Assembly: GCA_947072665.1 (NCBI GenBank)
Contig: CAMTIW010000014.1
Span: 1 to 32,557, forward strand
Reading direction: 5' to 3'
DNA: 32,557 bases
From: an uncultured Fusobacteriaceae bacterium
GTDB taxonomy: Bacteria > Fusobacteriota > Fusobacteriia > Fusobacteriales > Fusobacteriaceae
Positions within the stretch are counted from its first letter, which is position 1, and every line of letters begins with the position of its first letter. The translations under genes were made by a program, and so were the position numbers. The notes beneath the pieces are model-generated. The model did not search any database. It saw only the letters and a list, made by a program, of their open reading frames with translations, and was not told the DNA's origin. Positions 14,747 to 23,368 of this stretch are shown here, piece by piece.

Positions 14747-17440
14747 ATGATGAATTTATATGATGAAATTGGAAACAAAGCATTTGATCTAGGAATTATA
14801 AAACCTTCAATTCCAAGCGAAATTACTCAAAATTTAAAATACAATTTTTTTGAATGGCAAGAAGAGGCTATCATTAATTTTTTAACGTATGAAGAAATAT
14901 GTGAAAAAGCAGGAAAGAATGGGGCAAAACACTTAATGTTTAATATGGCAACAGGGACAGGAAAAACACTTCTTATGGCGTCGCTTCTTCTTTATTATTA
15001 CAAGAAAGGGTATAGAAACTTCATTTTTTTTGTTAATCAAAATAATATTGTAAGTAAGACAGAAAATAATTTTTTAGATAAATATCATAATAAGTACTTA
15101 TTTAATAACAAGATAATTATAGATGATAAAGAAGTAAAAATAAAAAAAGTTGATAATTTTACAAGTTTATCAACAAATGATATAGAAATAAAATTCACAA
15201 CTATTCAAAAATTATATAATGACATTCATACAGAAAGAGAAAATAATACAACATTGAACGATTTAAATTCAAGAGATATAGTAATGTTAGCTGATGAGGC
15301 ACACCATTTGAACGCAGAAACAAAAAGGAAACTATATGCTCCTGAAGTATTATCAGATAATGCTAAAGAAGATGATATTGAAGCTTTTGGATGGGAAGGA
15401 ACTGTAATCAATAGAATACTTAATAAAAATAAAAGTTTAGATAAAAATAAAAATGTTTTATTAGAATTTACAGCAACAATCCCATCAGATAAATTTGTTA
15501 AAGAAAAATATGAAGATAAAATAATATATAAGTTTGATTTAAAAGACTTTCTTCAAAAAGGATATACAAAAGAGATAAATTTAATTTCATCTACCTTTAA
15601 GAAAAAAGAACGTATTTTGCATGTTCTACTAATAAATTGGTATAGACACTTTGTAGCAATACAAAATGGAATTCCAAACTTTAAACCAGTTATTTTATTT
15701 AGAAGTAAAACCACAGATGAGTCAAAGCAGGATTTTGAATATTTTATAGATATAATAGAAAATATAACATTAAAGGATTTTGAATTTTTAGATGATTTAG
15801 AAAGAATAACTGCCTCTAATTCCATACACGAACAAGGGAAAACAAGAACAAAACAGGTATTAAGTACTTTAAATGGTGATTATGAAGAGGTAATTAAATT
15901 TATCAAAAGTAATTTTAATGAGAGAAATTTGATAATAACAAACTCAAAAACAAATAAAACAAAAAAAGAAAAAATAGATAAAGAAATAGAAAGGATATTA
16001 AATAATCTAGAGGATGTAGACAATCACATAAGAGCAATTTTTACAGTTGATAGATTAACAGAGGGGTGGGATGTTTTAAATTTATTTGATATTGTCCGTT
16101 TATATGAAGGACAAAATACAGGAGGAGGAACAAAAAAAACACCAGAAGCAACAGTTAAGGAAAAACAGTTAATAGGAAGAGGTGTTCGTTATTTCCCATT
16201 TGAATATAAAAATAAAGAAAAAAACAAAAGAAAATTTGAAGATGATTTAGATAATGAAATGAGAGTGCTAGAAGAGTTGTTTTTTTATACGTATGATGAA
16301 GAGTCTAGATATATTTCACATTTAAAAGAAGAGTTAAGAGAAGATGGATTTCTACCTGGGGAGAAAAAAATAAGAAAAGAATTCAGATTGAAGGACTCTT
16401 TCAAGGCAAACCATTTTTATAAAAATATAAAAATTGTAGGAAATAAACTTAAGAAAAATACCAAGACAAGAAAAATGAAGTTAGATGATTTAAAAACTAA
16501 TTTTTATCATGAACATGTAATTCAAGGTAATAGACTTTTAGAAGAACGAAAGTTTTTAGAGGAAGATAAGAAGACGAGAATCCAAATGGAAATAGCAGAA
16601 AGAGATAATGAATTTGGAGTTAAAATTAGTGAGTTTGAAAAACATATTTTTAATAAAGCTCTAAATATAAAAATAAATTCAGAACCTGATGTTTTTAATT
16701 TTAAAAAATTGAAAAAAAGATTAAAGATAAAATCTTTTGATGATTTACAAAAAAATGAATATTTAGGGGAATTTAAGATAAGTATAATATCACCATATTT
16801 TTCTTTTGAAAAATTAAATAATCAAATAAAATTAGATATTCTAGGCAAGTTTTTAACTAAAATTTTTGCAGAATTAGAAAAAGGATTTAGCGAAGAAATA
16901 GGTGGAGAATTCAGTGAGTATTATAAATTTGAAGAACTTTTTGGAACGCCTAAAATGAAGGTAATAGAGGAAAAAAATATAAAAATATCAGAAGAAATGA
17001 GTAGAAAACTATCAAAAGAAAAATGGTATATTTTAAATAATTTTGTTGGAACTTCAGAAGAAGTTGAAGCAATGAAATTTATATCAAGTACAATTAATGA
17101 ATTAAAAGATAAATACAGTGAAATTTTTGTATTAAGAAATGAAGAAATATATAAGATTTATGATTTTGAAACTGGAAAAGGATTTCAACCAGATTTTATA
17201 ATGTTTTTACAAAAACGAGATGTAGGTCAATATTACCAAATATTTATAGAACCAAAAGGAGATCATCTTTTAGAGAAAGATTCATGGAAAGAAAAATTTA
17301 TGAAGCAAATAACAGAAAAGTATGGAAGTGAAGGAATAATAAGAAAAGAAAACGAGCAGTATCTTCTAATAGGATTACCATTCTATAATAAGAAAATAGA
17401 AAATATATTCAAAAATGAATACAGAAATAGAATTTTATAA
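14747..17440 (+). CDS. Type III restriction enzyme, Res subunit
   Basis: Res is the ATP-dependent translocase and nuclease of a Type III restriction system. With Mod it cuts DNA that carries unmodified head-to-head sites. The 897-residue protein has SF2 motifs: Walker A MATGTGKT (67-74), DEAH (183-186) in LADEAHH, FTAT, and motif VI in QLIGRGVRYFP preceded by RLTEGWDVLNLFDIVRL. A C-terminal PD-(D/E)xK nuclease shows Asp816 (FQPDF) and Glu835-x-Lys837 (FIEPKG). The length fits Res proteins (about 900-1000). Translation starts at ATG 14747 or the adjacent ATG 14750. Mod begins 27 bases after the stop. Here res precedes mod, the reverse of EcoP1I and EcoP15I. All key residues are present, so it should be active. 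Confidence 0.93.
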   Translation: MMNLYDEIGNKAFDLGIIKPSIPSEITQNLKYNFFEWQEEAIINFLTYEEICEKAGKNGAKHLMFNMATGTGKTLLMASLLLYYYKKGYRNFIFFVNQNNIVSKTENNFLDKYHNKYLFNNKIIIDDKEVKIKKVDNFTSLSTNDIEIKFTTIQKLYNDIHTERENNTTLNDLNSRDIVMLADEAHHLNAETKRKLYAPEVLSDNAKEDDIEAFGWEGTVINRILNKNKSLDKNKNVLLEFTATIPSDKFVKEKYEDKIIYKFDLKDFLQKGYTKEINLISSTFKKKERILHVLLINWYRHFVAIQNGIPNFKPVILFRSKTTDESKQDFEYFIDIIENITLKDFEFLDDLERITASNSIHEQGKTRTKQVLSTLNGDYEEVIKFIKSNFNERNLIITNSKTNKTKKEKIDKEIERILNNLEDVDNHIRAIFTVDRLTEGWDVLNLFDIVRLYEGQNTGGGTKKTPEATVKEKQLIGRGVRYFPFEYKNKEKNKRKFEDDLDNEMRVLEELFFYTYDEESRYISHLKEELREDGFLPGEKKIRKEFRLKDSFKANHFYKNIKIVGNKLKKNTKTRKMKLDDLKTNFYHEHVIQGNRLLEERKFLEEDKKTRIQMEIAERDNEFGVKISEFEKHIFNKALNIKINSEPDVFNFKKLKKRLKIKSFDDLQKNEYLGEFKISIISPYFSFEKLNNQIKLDILGKFLTKIFAELEKGFSEEIGGEFSEYYKFEELFGTPKMKVIEEKNIKISEEMSRKLSKEKWYILNNFVGTSEEVEAMKFISSTINELKDKYSEIFVLRNEEIYKIYDFETGKGFQPDFIMFLQKRDVGQYYQIFIEPKGDHLLEKDSWKEKFMKQITEKYGSEGIIRKENEQYLLIGLPFYNKKIENIFKNEYRNRIL

Positions 17441-17467
17441 ATAAAAATTATAAAGGAGTATTAAGTA

Positions 17468-19594
17468 ATGAAGAAGGAAAAATTTAAAGCTATATTAGCT
17501 AAAATTCTAAAAAATGATAGGAGAATATGGACAGAAGAAGATGAATTAGATCAGACTCAATTACTAAATTTATTAGATAAATATGATGAAAATATTTTAA
17601 AAATATTTTTAAATGATGAAAATATTAAGAAAAAGTTTTTTATAAAAATAGGAGAAAGTTATGTCTTTAAGTATAGTGAATTTAAATTTTATATAGAAGA
17701 GCATTCACCATTAGCAAATAGTTACTCAGAATATATTAATAGAATAGGGCTTGCAGGTGGAAAGAGATATTTAAAAGATAGTGATGATATTGTTTTAAAT
17801 TTCCCATTTAAAGATTGTATTTTAGAGGGAGGTCAAAGTAGTGATGAAGGAATGGAATCATACTTTGAATTTTATGAAGGAGTAGATGGCGAAAAGACCC
17901 CAGAATTAATTGGGAAAAATGAGCAGGTAGTAGTATCAGAGAGAAAAGGACGAATAAAAACAGTAACAGGTTATGAGATAAAACAGAGTAAAAGAAAAGA
18001 AGTTTTTTATAATGAAATATTAGCTAAAGATGAAATAGATAGATTACTAGATAAGAAAGCATTAACAAACTGGAAGAGATACACTAAGGAAGGAATAAAA
18101 GAAGTTGAAGAAATTAAAAAGGATACGGAAGGAACAATAAGAGAAAATTTAATTATTAAAGGGAATAATTTATTGGCGCTTCATAGTTTAAAAGAAAATT
18201 TCTCAGGGAAAGTAAAATTAATATATATTGATCCACCTTACAATACAGGGAGTGACTCTTTTGCATATAATGATAGATTTAACCATTCAACATGGTTAAT
18301 ATTTATGAAAAATAGATTGGAAGTCGCAAGAGAATTACTCAGAGATGATGGATTAATTTTAGTGCAGTGTGATGATAATGAACAAGAATATTTGAAGGTA
18401 CTACTTAATGAAATATTTGGCAAGGAAAATTATTTATCAACTCTGTATACACAGGTACGTTACGCCGATAAAAGTTTAGCAACTGCAATGATTTTTCATA
18501 AATTAATTGAACATACATTTGCTTTTAGTAAAACTAATTTATTTAGAATTTATCAGGAACAGGCTGAGTATAGTTTAGATAAGTATGTATATGAAGTAGT
18601 AGAAAAAAAGCCTTCTAGTAAGATAGTGAAATTGGGTGAAAAAAAAGTTGAAATTTTTGATAAAGATAGCTATGAAATTATAAAACATGAAAAATCTTCA
18701 GAACAATTTTTCAAAGAAATATGGGCTTCTGGTAAAATTTTAGATTCAAGCTCAACAGGAAGATTTTACAGAGATTACTTGGAAGGGCGAGTAAAAAATG
18801 ATGGTTTAGGAGTTATTTATAAAGTTTCAGGAATAGGATCATTGGGATTCAGATATATTACTGGTCCCAAAAAAGAAGGTGCAACAAAGGGAAAGTACTA
18901 TCAAGAAGTTCCAAAAGAAAAAATATCTAAAGAATATGAAGGGGATAAAAAAGCAATTCCTAATTACTACGATTTAGCTGGAAATTTTGGAAATTGTAGA
19001 CATGAAGGTGGGGTAGAATTTAGAAGTGGAAAAAAACCAGAAGAGCTGTTACAAAAATTAATTAAAATGGCAACCACTGAAAATGATATCATTTTAGATT
19101 ATCACTTAGGAAGTGGAACAACTGCTGCTGTTGCCCATAAAATGAATAGACAGTATATAGGAATAGAACAAATGAATTATGATGAAAATGATAGTGTTAT
19201 TCGGTTGAAAAATGTACTTTGTGGGGATTCAACAGGTATTTCCAAGGAGGTTAATTGGCAAGGTGGAGGAGAATTCATATATTGTGAACTTGCAAAATGG
19301 AATGAAAATGCAAAAGAAATGATAGTAGAGTGTGATTCTGTCAACAAATTAATTTCACTATTCGATGAATTATATGATAAATATTTTTTAAATTATAACT
19401 TAAAGATAAAAGAATTTAAGGAAAAAATAATAAGAGAAGATAATTTCTTAAAACTAGATTTAGATGATCAAAAGAAAATGTTTATAACTATGCTTGATTT
19501 AAATCAAATGTATATAAATAAAGACGATATGGATGATACAAAATTTCAATTATCAAAAAATGATAGAGAGATTACAAAAAAGTTTTACGAGTAA
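17468..19594 (+). CDS. Type III DNA-methyltransferase, Mod subunit (N6-adenine, beta class)
   Basis: Mod recognises the target site, methylates adenine N6 using S-adenosylmethionine, and supplies specificity to Res. In the 708-residue protein the catalytic motif DPPYNTG (Asp255-Tyr258) comes before the SAM-binding motif DYHLGSGTT (about 544-552), the order of beta-class enzymes. The region between, about 300-520, is the expected target-recognition domain. An N-terminal segment of about 200 residues precedes the catalytic domain, and a helical tail of about 120 residues follows it. The start is ATG 17468 with AAAGGAG. There is no simple-sequence repeat in the 5' end, so the phase variation seen in many mod genes is not evident. 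The DUF5655 gene follows 23 bases later, possibly in the same transcript. Confidence 0.93.
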   Translation: MKKEKFKAILAKILKNDRRIWTEEDELDQTQLLNLLDKYDENILKIFLNDENIKKKFFIKIGESYVFKYSEFKFYIEEHSPLANSYSEYINRIGLAGGKRYLKDSDDIVLNFPFKDCILEGGQSSDEGMESYFEFYEGVDGEKTPELIGKNEQVVVSERKGRIKTVTGYEIKQSKRKEVFYNEILAKDEIDRLLDKKALTNWKRYTKEGIKEVEEIKKDTEGTIRENLIIKGNNLLALHSLKENFSGKVKLIYIDPPYNTGSDSFAYNDRFNHSTWLIFMKNRLEVARELLRDDGLILVQCDDNEQEYLKVLLNEIFGKENYLSTLYTQVRYADKSLATAMIFHKLIEHTFAFSKTNLFRIYQEQAEYSLDKYVYEVVEKKPSSKIVKLGEKKVEIFDKDSYEIIKHEKSSEQFFKEIWASGKILDSSSTGRFYRDYLEGRVKNDGLGVIYKVSGIGSLGFRYITGPKKEGATKGKYYQEVPKEKISKEYEGDKKAIPNYYDLAGNFGNCRHEGGVEFRSGKKPEELLQKLIKMATTENDIILDYHLGSGTTAAVAHKMNRQYIGIEQMNYDENDSVIRLKNVLCGDSTGISKEVNWQGGGEFIYCELAKWNENAKEMIVECDSVNKLISLFDELYDKYFLNYNLKIKEFKEKIIREDNFLKLDLDDQKKMFITMLDLNQMYINKDDMDDTKFQLSKNDREITKKFYE

Positions 19595-20555
19595 AAGTCT
19601 GAACTTAGGGAGATAATATGCCAGAGATAAATTTATTTAAAATATCAAATAAAGATACAGTTGAAGAAATTCATGCAAAGCCTGTTTTATTAGAGAAAGA
19701 CTTGCAAAACTTAATTGAATTAAACATGGAACAATTTTTTGGAGTTACTTTTGTAAAAAGCGAATACACAATGACAAATGGGAGAATAGATAGTCTTGGT
19801 CTTGATGAAAATAATAGCCCTGTTATTTTTGAATATAAAAGGCACTCAAATGAAAATGTTATAAACCAAGGTCTATTTTATTTGGATTGGTTACTTGACC
19901 ATAAAGCTGATTTTAGATACCTAGTAGAAGTAACATTAGGGAAAGAAAAGGCAGATAAAATAGATTGGGCAGTTCCATGTGTAATGTGTATAGCTAATGA
20001 TTTTACAAAATATGATGAGCATGCTGTAAATCAAATGCAAAGAAATATAAAATTAATAAGATATAAAAAGTTTGCTGATGAGCTAATTTTATTTGAGCAT
20101 ATTAATGCACCTAAGGTAAATTCTAAATCAGTATCAAGAGATAAATCAGTAATTAATAATGAAAATTGTGAAAAAACAGAAAATAAATATTATAATGAGA
20201 ATGTGTTAAAACAAATAGAAACTTCCTCTAAACATATAAAAGATTTAGTTGAAGAAATATCAGATTATATTCTTTCAAAAGGTGAGGATGTAACAGAAAA
20301 TTATACGAAACTCTACATAGCTTATAAAAAAGTTAAAAATATTGTTTGTCTTCAAATTTATAAAAAAAGTATATCGCTATATATAAAACTTAATCCAAAA
20401 GAGTTTGATATGGAAGAGGGTTTTTCTCGTGACATGACAAATATAGACCATTATGGGACAGGAGACTTACAAGTTACAATAAATAATAAAGAGAACTTTG
20501 AGAAAGCTAAAAAATATATCGATATAGCTTATGAAAGTAATTAGAAAATAAAAAA
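19593..20555 (+). repeat. Direct repeat, copy 1 (DUF5655 gene plus flanks)
   Basis: This 963-base segment is repeated at 30603-31565 in the same orientation. The stretch 19768-20393 (626 bases) is identical between copies. The 150 bases on the left and 151 on the right of the gene carry 4 and 9 differences. Outside 19593 and 20555 the two loci are unrelated. Confidence 0.95.
19618..20544 (+). CDS. DUF5655-type protein with N-terminal PD-(D/E)xK-like domain, copy 1
   Basis: The 308-residue protein has a PD-(D/E)xK-like N-terminal domain: RIDSLG (Asp58), then a strand with FEYKR (Glu72-x-Lys74), a layout shared with many restriction-like nucleases. A linker of about 40 charged residues (about 165-205) follows. 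The C-terminal 100 residues match the DUF5655 pattern, with YKKVKNIVCLQIYKKSISLY, SRDMTNIDHYGTGDL and a final KKYIDIAYE. DUF5655 proteins are often found beside restriction genes, but their role is not established. Nuclease activity is inferred from the Asp/Glu-x-Lys residues. ATG 19618 follows TAGGGAGATA. It lies between mod and the CBASS genes and could belong to either. A copy differing at three residues lies 11 kb downstream. Confidence 0.8.
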   Translation: MPEINLFKISNKDTVEEIHAKPVLLEKDLQNLIELNMEQFFGVTFVKSEYTMTNGRIDSLGLDENNSPVIFEYKRHSNENVINQGLFYLDWLLDHKADFRYLVEVTLGKEKADKIDWAVPCVMCIANDFTKYDEHAVNQMQRNIKLIRYKKFADELILFEHINAPKVNSKSVSRDKSVINNENCEKTENKYYNENVLKQIETSSKHIKDLVEEISDYILSKGEDVTENYTKLYIAYKKVKNIVCLQIYKKSISLYIKLNPKEFDMEEGFSRDMTNIDHYGTGDLQVTINNKENFEKAKKYIDIAYESN

Positions 20556-20569
20556 TGGAGGTGTAATTA

Positions 20570-21343
20570 TTGTATTTAAAAGAATTATTTAAAGCATTTA
20601 TTGAGCCAGAAGTTGTGGCGGGAATTATAGGAGGAGGAATTTTCACTGTAATTCTTGCTTATGTTACTTATGTAGTTAAAACTAAAAAATATATCGGCTT
20701 TTATTTGAAGACAAAAGTTTTAGCATTTAAAAAGGAGTATTTGCGTTTTAGTATTTCATATTTATATAAAATTGAAATTAATGGAAAATATTTACTCATC
20801 AGAGGAAATAGAATCCCGGACCAATTTCAGCCTGTTGGTGGGGTATTTAAATATTATTCAAGTGCACAAAATTTATTTGAAGAGTATGGAGTATTAACAG
20901 ATGAAAATATACCAATAGATGAAAATAATAATAAAGATTTAAGAATAAGAGTAAAAGCTAAAAATGCATATAAATTTATAGAATGGTTTAATTCAAGAAA
21001 AAATCGTGAAATTAGCGTACTTCGTGAATTTGAAGAAGAACTGATTAAAACTAATCTCATTCCTAGCAATATTAGAGAAAATTTTCATCCTGAATATATG
21101 AAAACTCATTTTAGTGGTGTTTGTTATAGTGAACACTTCAAATGTAAGGAAGTTTTTATTGCTGAAATATATAATTTACAATTAACTAGTATTCTTGAAA
21201 ATGAAATACAAGAATATTTGAATATAATAGATAATAAAAATAAAAATATAATCCTTGCAACAAGGGAAGAAATAGAACGACAATCTTTTAATTTAGGAGG
21301 AAAACTATATACTATTAGCAAAACTTCAAAGTGGACTATTTAA
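20570..21343 (+). CDS. Membrane-anchored SMODS-associated NUDIX protein of the CBASS operon
   Basis: The 257-residue protein has one hydrophobic helix at about 14-36 (VVAGIIGGGIFTVILAYVTY), so the rest probably faces the cytoplasm. The soluble part has a NUDIX-like core: FQPVGG (86-91) and REFEEEL (152-158). The latter matches the RExxEEx metal-binding half of the NUDIX box, but the spacing between them is about 60 residues where the usual box needs about 9-10, so there is a large insertion. This fits the SMODS-associated NUDIX family (Sa_NUDIX), described near CD-NTases as a predicted nucleotide-binding or effector domain. The start is TTG 20570 with GGAGGTG at 20557-20563. It is the first gene of the CBASS set, 23 bases before the SAVED pseudogene. 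It may be the working effector here, or may modify the signal. Confidence 0.7.
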   Translation: MYLKELFKAFIEPEVVAGIIGGGIFTVILAYVTYVVKTKKYIGFYLKTKVLAFKKEYLRFSISYLYKIEINGKYLLIRGNRIPDQFQPVGGVFKYYSSAQNLFEEYGVLTDENIPIDENNNKDLRIRVKAKNAYKFIEWFNSRKNREISVLREFEEELIKTNLIPSNIRENFHPEYMKTHFSGVCYSEHFKCKEVFIAEIYNLQLTSILENEIQEYLNIIDNKNKNIILATREEIERQSFNLGGKLYTISKTSKWTI

Positions 21344-21366
21344 AAATTAATTTAGGAGAAAAAATT

Positions 21367-22295
21367 ATGGATTTTTTAAATTTGATATTAAAACCAGAAA
21401 TAAATCAGCAAATAGGAGGGCTTATACTTGGGTTTGTTTTTAATGAAATTATTAAGAATAAAAGTAAATTTTTTTCTTATATAATAAATTGGATATTTCA
21501 GATATTTCCATGGAGAAATTTTAATGGCATTTTATATATTAATTTTTCAAAAACAGCTAAAAATATGACTGATAAAACAAAGCAATTTAGATCCGATAAT
21601 TTTAAAATTATAAAAAGAATAAATTACAAATGTTTTGATAAGAATAGCGGAAAGATTAATTCAAGTGATTTACTAATTGAGGTTCATAACAAACATTAGA
21701 TCCTTTTACAAAAAATTTCAGAAAAACTTTTAAAAATTAATGAACTTGTTTATGCAGGGTTTCCACATATTTCGTTTGGAGTACTTGATGGATATAAATT
21801 AAAACAAACAGAAAATGTGAGATTTTTAGAATATCTCAAAAGCAATAATTCTTCACAAAAAAAATTTATAGAACTTGATAAAAAATATAATATGCCTATA
21901 AAAATAATATCAACCCCATTAATAGATAGCAATTTATCTGAAGAAATAATATTGAAAATTGAGAATTCATTTGCAATAAAAGATAATGAAATAAATAAAA
22001 TATCAGAAAATACAAAAATTTTAAAATTTTCTAATAAAAATATTAAACCACAGAATATAAGTAACTATGCAGAAATAGATTCTTTTAAAAAACAACTAAG
22101 TATATATTTACAAGGAATAGCAGATAACAAAAAGGTAAAAAAATTCATATGGTTGCAACTACACAAACGTCATTAAGTTTTTCAATAAGTAATACAATTG
22201 AACATTATTTCCCTGAAATTATTGTTTATAATTATAATTTAGGTGATTTTGATTGGGGAATTAGTATTCAAAAAAATGAACTTATAATCTTATAA
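21367..22295 (+). pseudogene. Membrane-SAVED CBASS effector, inactivated by a stop and a frameshift
   Basis: The gene starts at ATG 21367 (TTAGGAG site). Residues about 10-50 are hydrophobic (GGLILGFVFNEII and FSYIINWIFQIFPW), suggesting one or two membrane segments. At 21697 the frame hits TAG after EVHNKH. The same frame then continues without interruption for 159 codons with clear coding character, including YAGFPHISFGVLDGYKL, the first SAVED-like core pattern. At about 22136-22143, in a seven-A tract, one A is missing. Adding it restores KKIHMVATTQTSLSFSI and IIVYNYNLGDFDWGI, the second SAVED pattern (H-x-hydrophobic-Ala then hydrophobic-Y-x-Y), ending at TAA 22293. SAVED domains bind cyclic oligonucleotides. 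The intact protein would have about 309 residues and would be the CBASS effector. Confidence 0.7.
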
Positions 22296-22315
22296 AATAG
22301 GGAAAAGGAGTGAAT

Positions 22316-23368
22316 ATGGCTATAAAATTACAAAAACAATTCAAAAAATTAGAAGAAGAGATACGATTGTCGTCTCATAATGGTCTAAAAGAGAAAAGAG
22401 ATATTTTGCAAACTGATTTAGAAAATAAATTTCCAGCTAAATTAAAAGAAAAATTGAATATTACATTAAATAAATCTGATTTAAAATTTATCGATCAAGG
22501 AAGTTGGGCTAATGTAACAAGTACAACAATAAAACCAAAATTAAATACAAATGGTGATAAATCATTGGATAGAGATGTTGCAATGTTTTTTCCTCTAACA
22601 ACTCTTGATTCTGATCCACGAGAAATAAAAAAATTGATAAAAAATATTTTGACAATTGAAGGTGGAAAAAGAGAACCAAAAATAAAGAAGCCTTGTGTTA
22701 CAGTAGCTTATTCTAAAGAAGGAAATGAAATTTTTCATATAGATTTTCCTATTTATGCAGAACATAAGGGTAAATTTTATTTAGCATTAGGTAAAGAAAA
22801 TTCATCTATTTATGAGTGGCAAAAAGCTGACCCTGAAGAATTAAATGAGTATTTTAGAAAGCATTTCATAGATGAAATAGGGAATCAGAAAAGAAGACTT
22901 GTAAGATTTTTTAAATTGTGGAAGCAGGAGGAGTATAGTACTTCTAATAATGATCATGAGATTCCACCAAGTATATCTCTAACATTATTAATATGTGAGA
23001 ATTTTTTGTCGTTAGATGAAAATAATGATTTACTTGCATTACGTAATACACTACAGAAGATATTTAATAAATTTAAAATCACAAAAAATTCAGGAGGAGA
23101 TATTGTAGAAGTGGATATAAATGTTCCACTTCCAGTTATACCTTCTTCAGATACTCTATATAAAATGAAAAAATCTAATGAACATTTAATAAAATTTTAT
23201 AAAAAATTTAAAATATTTGTAGATAATATAGAAAATGCATATAATGCGGAAAATGAGCATGAATCAGCAAAATATATAGTTAAATCATTAGGGACTAAAT
23301 TTGAAGTTCCTGAAAAAGAAGCTAAAACTGATGATTCAAAATTAAAAAAGGAGGATCGTTTTGCATAA
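22316..23368 (+). CDS. CBASS CD-NTase (cGAS/DncV-like nucleotidyltransferase)
   Basis: On phage infection this enzyme makes a cyclic di- or oligonucleotide that activates the CBASS effector. The 350-residue length is usual. The nucleotidyltransferase signature is complete: Gly62-Ser63 in DQGSWANVTS, the metal-binding Asp85-x-Asp87 in LDRDVAMF, and a third acid, Asp143, in HIDFPIYA. The C-terminal half is helical, as in the SMODS fold. The last 20 residues are charged and probably disordered, ending in Arg-Phe-Ala, as expected for the tail that Cap2 conjugates to targets. The start is ATG 22316, with AGGAG ending at 22310; the GTG at 22310 overlaps that site. The stop overlaps the Cap2 start. 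Product and clade cannot be read off, though SAVED partners usually go with cyclic trinucleotides. Confidence 0.9.
   Translation: MAIKLQKQFKKLEEEIRLSSHNGLKEKRDILQTDLENKFPAKLKEKLNITLNKSDLKFIDQGSWANVTSTTIKPKLNTNGDKSLDRDVAMFFPLTTLDSDPREIKKLIKNILTIEGGKREPKIKKPCVTVAYSKEGNEIFHIDFPIYAEHKGKFYLALGKENSSIYEWQKADPEELNEYFRKHFIDEIGNQKRRLVRFFKLWKQEEYSTSNNDHEIPPSISLTLLICENFLSLDENNDLLALRNTLQKIFNKFKITKNSGGDIVEVDINVPLPVIPSSDTLYKMKKSNEHLIKFYKKFKIFVDNIENAYNAENEHESAKYIVKSLGTKFEVPEKEAKTDDSKLKKEDRFA

Noticed and set aside
15553-15825. A 90-codon - strand frame inside res
   Set aside because: It lies wholly within the conserved helicase gene, has no start signal and no recognisable family.
17468-17700. Phase-variable mod gene
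   Set aside because: No tandem repeat or long homopolymer is seen in the first part of mod, and the frame is intact.
21331-21366. GTG start at 21331 for the SAVED gene
   Set aside because: It overlaps the NUDIX gene end, and the TTAGGAG site points to ATG 21367.
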